Shown piece after piece: positions 57,643 through 64,000 of a stretch of 64,000 nucleotides of DNA. Every line of letters begins with the position of its first letter. Position 1 is the first letter of the stretch. The stretch comes from an uncultured Actinomycetes bacterium. GTDB taxonomy: Bacteria > Actinomycetota > Coriobacteriia > Coriobacteriales > Atopobiaceae. The translations under genes were made by a program, and so were the position numbers. The notes under the pieces are model-generated. The model had not been told where the DNA came from, made no database searches, and saw nothing but the letters and a program-made list of their open reading frames with translations. The stretch is from assembly GCA_900314685.1 (NCBI GenBank), contig OMWE01000018.1, positions 29,306-93,305 of the forward strand. The letters are read 5' to 3'.

Positions 57643-59004
57643 TCACAAAACAGCAGGCAGCGCGAACCATTTCCAGGCGGGCACAACATGTATCACACCG
57701 TGTTCCATCTGTACCTCTTCCTCTTCGTACAATGTTACGACAGTCGATTCGGCAAGTCCTGTATTGCGCATCGCTGCATCGATGTTGCCGAGCTCGCGCT
57801 TCACTCGCTTCTTGTTTTTTTCAGGGTCGCGGGCATCCATCAGCTCAGCTGCGACTTGGATAAGCTGGTACTGTTCCCCCATCGCGACATCTCCGACCAC
57901 GAAATCGCACTCGGGACATCCTTCCCCAGAGTAACGCGAGATGACGCGCATGCGGTCGGCGCCATAACGACGCTTAAGTTCAAGAAACACGGCCGTCTCA
58001 AGCCGCTGGCCGATATCCAGGTGGCTTGCTGGTGCCACCGCCAGGGCGAGCCCCGGATCGACGGCGTAGACCTTGTACGCTACCTTTGGGTTTTCCTTGA
58101 TACTCAACTCATAGTCGGTGACCTTGAAGAGCAGGTGAGAATCTTCGAGGTCGGCGAGGAGCGCATAGGCCTTTTCCGTTGACACCGACATGCCGGAATT
58201 GCGGATATCCTTCAACTGGGCGTTGACCGAGAAGGACAGGCCTGTGGACCGCACCGCATTTCGCGCAAAGCGACCGGCAACGCGCAATGATGTCGTCTCG
58301 AAGCGTTCCACCACGTCCTTGGTCACAATCTCCGCCTGATAGGCTTGAAGCAGTTGCATGCGGAGCGTCTTATCTAGCCCTTGAACCGCAGGAAATCCGC
58401 CTTCATCCAGATAGGAATCAAATGCCTCGCGCAGCCCCTGTCCCACACGAGACGAAAAGGTGCTTGCTCGGCTCGTATGGTCCACCTGGTGAAAATCGCA
58501 ATACTCGCGGAAGCTGAGGGGCCACATCTCAGCGGCAACCGAACGTCCTCTCAAGTGGGTGGGGATATCGCGTGACATCAACTTGGAGGATGAACCCGTC
58601 AACACGACGGTCACGGGGTATTGCTCAGCGACACGGCGCACAAATTTGGTCCAGTTCGGCGCTTCCTGGATCTCGTCGAACAGGAGGTAGCAGCCCTGAC
58701 GCGCATCCGGTATGAGACGTAAGTATGCATCGAAAACATCTGTGGCTGTCGTATCCCCCATCGGCTCCAGGCGGTCGTCGTCGAAGGTAAAGTGAAAAAT
58801 CTTCTCGCGAGGGACTCCTTGCACAACGAGATCATCCATCAACTGATACATACGATAGGTCTTGCCGCACCGCCTCACACCCGTGATGGTGTAGATGACG
58901 TTGTTGCGTGCCGGCCGCGGTAGGTCGAGCCGCACTTCGTCGCGGCGGATGTATGGGGGAATCTCGAAATCCAAGTATTCGATCACGAGCTGATCGTAAT
59001 TCAT
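57643..59004 (-). CDS. AAA ATPase with DUF4143 domain
   Basis: 453 residues. Walker A ITGVRRCGKTYRMYQL (about 40), Walker B GCYLLFDEIQEAPNW, sensor VVLTGSSSKLMSRD and RGRSVAAEMWPLSFREY are the standard AAA_14 series. The DUF4143 C-domain follows (YLDEGGFPAV, then ETAVFLELKRRYG and CPECDFVVG, a PD-(D/E)xK-like core). The family is widespread and uncharacterised in anaerobes. Upstream lie two perfect inverted operator copies. It is the third AAA ATPase of the window and the second with a nuclease-like tail. Confidence 0.85.
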   Translation of the reverse strand: MNYDQLVIEYLDFEIPPYIRRDEVRLDLPRPARNNVIYTITGVRRCGKTYRMYQLMDDLVVQGVPREKIFHFTFDDDRLEPMGDTTATDVFDAYLRLIPDARQGCYLLFDEIQEAPNWTKFVRRVAEQYPVTVVLTGSSSKLMSRDIPTHLRGRSVAAEMWPLSFREYCDFHQVDHTSRASTFSSRVGQGLREAFDSYLDEGGFPAVQGLDKTLRMQLLQAYQAEIVTKDVVERFETTSLRVAGRFARNAVRSTGLSFSVNAQLKDIRNSGMSVSTEKAYALLADLEDSHLLFKVTDYELSIKENPKVAYKVYAVDPGLALAVAPASHLDIGQRLETAVFLELKRRYGADRMRVISRYSGEGCPECDFVVGDVAMGEQYQLIQVAAELMDARDPEKNKKRVKRELGNIDAAMRNTGLAESTVVTLYEEEEVQMEHGVIHVVPAWKWFALPAVL

Positions 59005-59013
59005 TTCAGCACC

Positions 59014-59067
59014 CTTCTTCGTTTGACGAAGAAGATTGTATCATTTCTTCTTCGTCAAACGAAGAAG
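59014..59067 (-). promoter_or_regulatory. Pair of perfect 21-bp inverted operators
   Basis: CTTCTTCGTTTGACGAAGAAG is at 59014-59034 and its exact reverse complement is at 59047-59067. Each copy is itself a palindrome with 8-bp arms. Centres are 33 bp apart, about three helical turns, and they span the promoter region of the DUF4143 gene 10 bp before its start. Confidence 0.7.
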
Positions 59068-59205
59068 GTAAGCCACTGAATAGTAGGCGCGGCCGACTGC
59101 TTTTAGGCCGAGTATAAATAAGGCGTCTCTCTTTGCACTGCCTCTCTGCTCGAAAAAGTTTGCAAAACACGTTTTCGTTTCCTTGCAAAACACAGTTTGC
59201 CGAGG

Positions 59206-59264
59206 TTGATAACGCGAGACGGTCGGCCGCGGATAGGTCTGCAGCCGGCCGTCATAGGTTATCG
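59206..59264. repeat. Nested palindrome downstream of the Fe-S oxidoreductase
   Basis: GATAAC pairs with GTTATC, and GACGGTCGGC with GCCGGCCGTC, around 59230-59240. No T run follows. A TTGCAAAACAC direct repeat lies at about 59159 and 59182. 59068-59320 holds no gene. Confidence 0.6.
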
Positions 59265-59320
59265 GAATCCATGTGGGCCATCGGGATCGACGAACGGTCG
59301 GCCCCCGAAATCGGCAGCGA

Positions 59321-62209
59321 TTAGTCGTCGAGGTCGATGGGCATCCCGTTGCCCGTGTTGGGGTGCGTCTTGGCAAACTCGGCGCTCTCGGCCTTGTACT
59401 TCTTGCGCCGCTCGCGCATGACCTTGGCCTCCTCGCTGCCCGCGTTGCGGATGATCTTGATAGCGCGCTTGGCCGCATAGCCCGCGAGGCCCGTGACCTT
59501 GTCCTCCGCGAAGCGCATGTCGGTCATCTCGGGGTGGTCGCGGTGCAGGTGGATGGCGTCGAACTCGCAGCGCGTGGTGCAGATGCCGCAGCCGATGCAC
59601 TTGTTGGGGTCCACGCGGGAGGCTCCGCAGGACAGGCAGCGCGAGGTCTCGGTGCGGACCTGCTCCTCGGTCAGGGCGTCGCGGTACTCGTCGAAGACGC
59701 CTGCCTCGTGCGTGGGCTCCTCCTGGCGCGGCGCGTGGTCGTAGTCGGGGAAGAGGATGTCCGTCTTGTCCAGCGGCGTGAACTGGTGGCGGTCCAGGGC
59801 GATCGTGAGGTCCGCGTCTGGGCGCACGTAGCGAGCCAGGACGTCGGCCACGTGGTGGCCGGCCGCGATGGCGTCGATCACGAAGCGGGGGCCGGTGTAG
59901 ACGTCGCCGCCCACGAAGATGTCGGGCTGCTTGGTCTGGTAGGTGAGTTTGTCGGCCACGGGGTAGTTGCCGTGCCAGAAGGTCACGCCCTCGCCGTCAA
60001 GCAGATCGCCCCACTCGATGGCCTGGCCGATGGCAAAGACGATCCGGTCGCAGTCGATGGTCTTGGTCTCGGACTCGTCGTACTGCGGGTCGAAGCGCCC
60101 GGTCTCCGGGTCCGTGACCTGAGTGCACTTCTTGAAGACGATCCCGGTCACCTGGCCCTCGTCGCCGACCAGGACCTCCTTGGGGCCCCAGCCATTGACG
60201 ATGTTGATGCCGTGCTCGGCGGCTTCGCGCACCTCGACGGCATCGGCGGGCATCTCGTCACGCTGCTCGAGCGAGACCATGCTCACCTTGGCGGCGCCGC
60301 GGCGGTTTGCATCCTCGGCGCAGTCGATGGCCACATTGCCGCCGCCCACGACCACCACGCGGCCGGTGTAGGCGGGATGCTCTGAGCCCAGGGATTCCTG
60401 CAGGTAGTGGACCGCGATGTCGGTGCCGAGCGCGTCGTCGCCCGGCACGCCGGGACGGCGGCCGCCCTGGCAGCCGATGGCAATGTAGAAGGCCTGAAAT
60501 CCCTGCTCGCGCAGCTGGGCCAGGGTCACGTCGCGACCCACCTCCACGCCACAGCGGATCTCCACGCCCAGCTCGCGGATCACGTCGATCTCGGCGTCGA
60601 TCACGTCCTTGGGCAGCTTGTAGGTGGGGATGCCGTAGGTCATCATGCCGCCGGGTTTGTCGTTCTTCTCGAAGACGACGGGTGAGAAGCCCATCACGGC
60701 CAGGTAGTATGCCGCGGAGAGGCCGGCCGGGCCGGCGCCGATGATGGCGATCTTCTCGTCGAAGTGGCCGTGCATGCTGGCCACGACCTTCTTGGGCACG
60801 TAGCGGTGCTCGGCATCCAGGTCCTTGTCCGCCACGAAGCGCTTGACCGCGTCGATCGAGACGGGGTAGTCGACGTCGCCGCGGGTGCACTCGGCCTCGC
60901 AGCGCTTGTTGCAGACGCGGCCGCACACCGCAGGGAAGGGGTTTTCCTTCTTGATCAGCGCCAGGGCCTCGTCGTATTTGCCCTCGTGCGCCTTGCGCAG
61001 GTAGGCCTGCACGGGCACATGGGCCGGGCAGGCGGCCTTGCAGGGGGCCGAGCCGGTGGGCCAGGTGTTGTGCATGCGGGGCGTGTCGCGGTAGTTCTCG
61101 TCCCAGGCGTACTTGCCCCAGTGGATGGCGTCGGGCAGGATCGCGGTGGGGTACTGCTGGGCGGAGCCGTCCTTGCGGCAGAGCTTCTGGCCCAGCTTGA
61201 CGGCGCCCGCGGGGCAGGACTCCACGCAGTAGCCGCAGGCCACGCACTTCAGGGGGTCGACCTTGGCGGTGTAGGCGCTGCGCGACATGTTGGGCGTGTT
61301 GAAGAGCATGCTGGTACGCAGCGCATTGCAGATCTTGACGTCGCAGTTGCAGATGTCAAAGATGTGGTCGGAGCCGTCGATGTTGGTGATCTGGTGGACA
61401 AAGCCGTTGTCCTCGGCCTTCTGCAGGATCTCGAGCGCCTCCTCGGTGGTGATGTAGTGGGCGCGGCCGGTCTCCACCGTGTAGTCGGCCATGTCGCCCA
61501 CCTGAATGCACCAGTCGTCCGGGTCGTCGATGCAGCCCTCGCCCAGCTTGGCACGGGAGTAGCGGCAGGAGCAGATGCCGGCGGAGAGGTGGCCCTCGTA
61601 CCGCTTGAGCCAGTGGGAGATGTGCTCCAGGTCCACGGACATCTGCTCGGCCTCGATGGCGCGCTCCACGGGGATCACGTGCATGCCGATGCCGTCGCCG
61701 CCAGGCGGCACCATGTGGGTGATGGGCGCGAGCGGCTCGAAGGTCATGCGCTCGAACATGTTGGCCACGGCCGGGTTTTTGTCGATGCGGTCGATGGAGG
61801 AGTTGAAGAGCTCGGCCGAGCCCGGCACGAAGTAGGGGATGCGCCAGCGCTTGGTGCGCGGCTCGTCCGTGGGGCCGTTGTCGTCGTAGCGGTCGGAGTA
61901 GTCGTACTCCAGGATGCCCGCCACGCTCATACGCTGCAGGAGGTCCTCGAGATCCTCCTTGCCCATGCCCGGCTCGAACTTCTGAATCTCCTCGAAGGTG
62001 TAGAAGTGGCGCAGCTTCATCTTGTTGGCCAGCTCCACCATGTCGTCGGTCAGGATCTCGCGCAGGCCCCAATACTCGGGGTCGGTGGATTTGACGCCGC
62101 GAATCTTGTGGGTGACGGTGTCGGTGATCTTGCGCGCCAGCTTGGCATAGTCCTTCTTGATAGGCTCGCCGTCGTACTGGGAATGGTGTGCCTTGTACTG
62201 CTCGGGCAT
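59321..62209 (-). CDS. Large Fe-S/FAD oxidoreductase, GltD-like core between ferredoxin domains
   Basis: 962 residues, cytoplasmic. The first 300 residues resemble a four-helix/Fe-S binding part (SAGICSCRYSRAKLGEGC and ICNCDVKICNALR). A 4Fe-4S ferredoxin motif CVACGYCVESCP follows. Then comes the GltD-type Fe-S domain (CKAACPAHVPVQAYL, CGRVCNKRCEAECTRG). FAD site IAIIGAGPAGLSAAYYLA and NAD(P) site VVVVGGGNVAIDCAEDA are intact. A second ferredoxin-like domain ends it (CIGCGICTTRCEFDAI). The core is that of NAD(P)H-dependent glutamate synthase small subunit proteins, used in anaerobes to move electrons between NAD(P)H and ferredoxin-like partners. Its neighbour is the flavoprotein at 62370. Confidence 0.88.
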   Translation of the reverse strand: MPEQYKAHHSQYDGEPIKKDYAKLARKITDTVTHKIRGVKSTDPEYWGLREILTDDMVELANKMKLRHFYTFEEIQKFEPGMGKEDLEDLLQRMSVAGILEYDYSDRYDDNGPTDEPRTKRWRIPYFVPGSAELFNSSIDRIDKNPAVANMFERMTFEPLAPITHMVPPGGDGIGMHVIPVERAIEAEQMSVDLEHISHWLKRYEGHLSAGICSCRYSRAKLGEGCIDDPDDWCIQVGDMADYTVETGRAHYITTEEALEILQKAEDNGFVHQITNIDGSDHIFDICNCDVKICNALRTSMLFNTPNMSRSAYTAKVDPLKCVACGYCVESCPAGAVKLGQKLCRKDGSAQQYPTAILPDAIHWGKYAWDENYRDTPRMHNTWPTGSAPCKAACPAHVPVQAYLRKAHEGKYDEALALIKKENPFPAVCGRVCNKRCEAECTRGDVDYPVSIDAVKRFVADKDLDAEHRYVPKKVVASMHGHFDEKIAIIGAGPAGLSAAYYLAVMGFSPVVFEKNDKPGGMMTYGIPTYKLPKDVIDAEIDVIRELGVEIRCGVEVGRDVTLAQLREQGFQAFYIAIGCQGGRRPGVPGDDALGTDIAVHYLQESLGSEHPAYTGRVVVVGGGNVAIDCAEDANRRGAAKVSMVSLEQRDEMPADAVEVREAAEHGINIVNGWGPKEVLVGDEGQVTGIVFKKCTQVTDPETGRFDPQYDESETKTIDCDRIVFAIGQAIEWGDLLDGEGVTFWHGNYPVADKLTYQTKQPDIFVGGDVYTGPRFVIDAIAAGHHVADVLARYVRPDADLTIALDRHQFTPLDKTDILFPDYDHAPRQEEPTHEAGVFDEYRDALTEEQVRTETSRCLSCGASRVDPNKCIGCGICTTRCEFDAIHLHRDHPEMTDMRFAEDKVTGLAGYAAKRAIKIIRNAGSEEAKVMRERRKKYKAESAEFAKTHPNTGNGMPIDLDD

Positions 62210-62290
62210 CGGTTCTCTCTTTCATGGGTCCGTGGGCACGGACCGTCGGTCTGGCCAGGTTCTTCTTACCTGCGCCCCTCGGTCGCCTCT

Positions 62291-62350
62291 CGGTACTGCT
62301 TTCGGCTTGGTACTGCTATCGGCTCGGTACTGCTATCGGCTCGGTACTGC
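62291..62350 (-). repeat. 17-bp tandem repeats between the two flavoprotein genes
   Basis: CGGTACTGCTATCGGCT-type units begin 62291, 62308, 62325 and 62342 (the last partial). They lie in the leader of the Fe-S oxidoreductase gene. A perfect GGTCCGTG-GG-CACGGACC hairpin is at about 62227. Confidence 0.85.
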
Positions 62351-62369
62351 CGCGTGCTGGCTACTACAG

Positions 62370-63764
62370 CTACGCGAAGAAACGACGGACCAGGTCGCGC
62401 GAGTACTCCGCGGTCTCCTCCATGTCGCCAAAGGCCATGATCTCGCCGGCGTAGAAGGTGTTGCGCTGGCCCTGCATGGCCTCCAGTTTGTCGTACCAGC
62501 CGTTGGCGTACTCCTCGCTGTTGACATGCGGGAAGTAGTACCAGTCGTCGATGCGCTCGGTCTTTTCCACGGGCAGGCCGGAGATGGCCATGTCGTCGAG
62601 GGTGGTCTGCTTGGCCTGGGCAAAGGGCACGTCCTCGGCGCCCTCGTGGTTGCGCAGGGTGAAGGTCACGAGCGGCTGCGGGCCGCAGTCGGGCCAGCGG
62701 TGATAGAAGACCATCAGGTGGCCGCGGGTCTCGGGGGTCATGTTGGAGAAGTAGTAGTAGGAGATGTCGGGGCTCTTGTCCTCGGCCGTGCGCACGGCCA
62801 TGGTGAAGTACTCCTTGTGCTGGATCTTGGAGAAGAGCTCGCACTCCTCGGGCGTGGCGTCGCCGTAGCCCATGAAGAGCTCCAGCGGGGTGCAGAGGAT
62901 GATCCGGTCGAACTCCTCCACACGCTCGCCCGCGGCGTCGCGCACCGTCACCTTGACCTTGTCGCCGGTGCGGTCCACAGCGACGACCTCGGTCTTGAGG
63001 AGGGCGGGGTGGCGCAGGTGGGAATTGACGCCGGTCCAGATGGACTGGGTGCCGTTGCGCCAAGTCCAGAGCTTGCCCGTGGAGAGGAACTGCTTGACGG
63101 TGAAGGCGTCCAGGTACTTGAGGACGTAGGCTGCCGGGATCTCGTCGAAGTAGCCGTACCCGAAGGAGGTGAAGGGGCCCTTCCAGACCATCTCGGCGTC
63201 CTCGCAGTGGTTGAGCTTGAGGAACTCGTTGAAGGGCATGCAGAGGTCCTTGAGATTGGGGTTCTCGCCCTCGATGTGTGCGAGCTTGAGCTCGGGGCTG
63301 GGGCAGGGACCCTCGTAGCGGCCCTGGGCCACGCCGCGGTGGCCGTTCACGTCGTAGCCCTTGTACTTGGTGGCAAGCAGCTTGGAGAGCTTGCGCATCT
63401 TCATGACCTTCTTGAGCAGCTCGAGCTTGCTCTGCTTGAGTGGCGTGCCGTCGGTGTTGCGGAAGGAGCGGCCCATCGCGGGGCCGTCGGCGTGCGTGGT
63501 GCCGCCGAACTCCTCGCACTCATGCACGGCGAAGTAGGTGTCGCAACCCATGACCGCGCCCATCTCGATGGTGCGGTTCTCCCATTGGCCCTTTTTGTTC
63601 TTGACCTGCATGTAGGGCGAGAAGGCCTTGCCGCCCACGTGGTCGGACTTCTCGTAGATCACGTAGTTGAAGTAGCCCGCCTTCTCGAGGTACATGGCCG
63701 CCGAGGTACCGGCCGGACCGCCTCCGACGATGCAGATACGCTGGTTCCTGTCCTGATTTGCCAT
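62370..63764 (-). CDS. FAD-dependent oxidoreductase, amine-oxidase-like
   Basis: 464 residues from ATG 63764, after GGGGAGCACAC. ICIVGGGPAGTSAAMYLEKAGY and VIYEKSDHVGGKAFSPY are the FAD-binding start of the amine oxidase/phytoene desaturase group. Near residue 290 DRIILCTPLELFMGY holds the second typical strand, and AGEIMAFGDMEETAEYSRDLV is the C-terminal FAD contact. The substrate is unknown; relatives act on amines, fatty acids or polyprenoids. It is first in a two-gene leftward series with the 962-residue Fe-S protein, a likely electron donor or acceptor. Confidence 0.85.
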   Translation of the reverse strand: MANQDRNQRICIVGGGPAGTSAAMYLEKAGYFNYVIYEKSDHVGGKAFSPYMQVKNKKGQWENRTIEMGAVMGCDTYFAVHECEEFGGTTHADGPAMGRSFRNTDGTPLKQSKLELLKKVMKMRKLSKLLATKYKGYDVNGHRGVAQGRYEGPCPSPELKLAHIEGENPNLKDLCMPFNEFLKLNHCEDAEMVWKGPFTSFGYGYFDEIPAAYVLKYLDAFTVKQFLSTGKLWTWRNGTQSIWTGVNSHLRHPALLKTEVVAVDRTGDKVKVTVRDAAGERVEEFDRIILCTPLELFMGYGDATPEECELFSKIQHKEYFTMAVRTAEDKSPDISYYYFSNMTPETRGHLMVFYHRWPDCGPQPLVTFTLRNHEGAEDVPFAQAKQTTLDDMAISGLPVEKTERIDDWYYFPHVNSEEYANGWYDKLEAMQGQRNTFYAGEIMAFGDMEETAEYSRDLVRRFFA

Positions 63765-63912
63765 GTGTGCTCCCCTATTCAAAATCCCTACCATGCGAGA
63801 CGCAGCGCCGTTGTGCGGCCTCCCACCGCGCGCCCAACAAAGCATACACGCAAATAGTTTCGCTTCAGGAAATTGTATTGCAATAAAGATTACGCACGTG
63901 AATCGGACAAAG

Positions 63913-63945
63913 AAAAACGGACCGGAGGTGCGACCCCCGGCCCGT
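63913..63945 (-). terminator. Terminator after tRNA-Ala
   Basis: ACGGGCCGGGGG pairs with CTCCGGTCCGT on the minus strand, followed by TTTTTC. Confidence 0.8.
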
Positions 63946-63954
63946 GCATGTACA

Positions 63955-64000
63955 TGGTGGAGACGATGGGGATCGAACCCACGACCTCAGGCTTGCAAAG
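63955..64000 (-). tRNA. tRNA-Ala(TGC), 3' part only
   Basis: The minus strand ends ...TTTGCAA-GCC (anticodon loop, TGC), T arm GTGGG-TTCGATC-CCCAT, acceptor CGTCTCC, A and encoded CCA. U at position 70 fits the G3:U70 identity pair of tRNA-Ala. The 5' half is beyond the window. Confidence 0.8.

Overview
The window is GC-rich and gene-dense. Its gene neighbourhoods fit a host-associated Coriobacteriia (Actinomycetota; a Collinsella/Olsenella-like genus). The clues are LPxTG surface proteins with pilin isopeptide domains, an L-2-hydroxyisocaproate-type lactate dehydrogenase, scattered purine genes, rpsF-ssb-rpsR-rplI followed by dnaB, and large Fe-S/FAD oxidoreductases. The genus is inferred from content and not proven.

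Layout. 1-54 is the 3' tip of an RlmD-like rRNA methyltransferase. 800-16.5 kb is a surface and pilus region: a MucBP/InlB-repeat LPxTG protein behind a G9 tract, an XRE regulator, a vWA LPxTG protein, a giant vWA pilin broken by a frameshift, and a divergent LytTR response regulator/GHKL kinase pair. 17-24.3 kb holds lactate dehydrogenase and a complete five-gene peptide ABC transporter. 24.8-28 kb is purE-srtB-purM-purN, with a class B sortase inside the purine operon. 28-33.5 kb has an AAA ATPase, an SPFH/zinc-ribbon protein and a zinc-ribbon membrane protein. 33.6-44.4 kb has tRNA-Leu, a pyridoxal kinase, and a leftward core series from rpsF through dnaB and purA to purD and a Nudix hydrolase. 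44.7-49.2 kb has membrane proteins, two tRNA-Ser genes, a relict response regulator and a HAD phosphatase. 49.8-55.6 kb has an OmpR-type two-component system and typA. 55.9-59 kb has two more AAA ATPases and a small hypothetical protein. 59.3-63.8 kb has two flavoprotein genes, and the window ends in a partial tRNA-Ala.

How parts connect. The LytTR/kinase pair probably controls both vWA pilin genes, because both promoters carry 20-bp-spaced ACATTTSGT-type repeats. The sortase at 26.5-27.5 kb is the only sortase seen that could anchor the three LPxTG proteins. The three AAA ATPase genes each have a different private repeat in the promoter, suggesting self-regulated accessory modules.

The most unusual signal lies between genes. 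At least five intergenic regions hold tandem arrays of imperfect hairpins with the same architecture: a hairpin of about 38-56 bp, a linker of about 27-37 bp, and a period of 75-83 bp. The sequence is different at each locus. Two or three further regions hold long nested palindromes. I know of no described family with this pattern. Other notable points are a probable G-tract phase switch for a surface protein and a truncated duplicate of a response-regulator gene that kept its operator.
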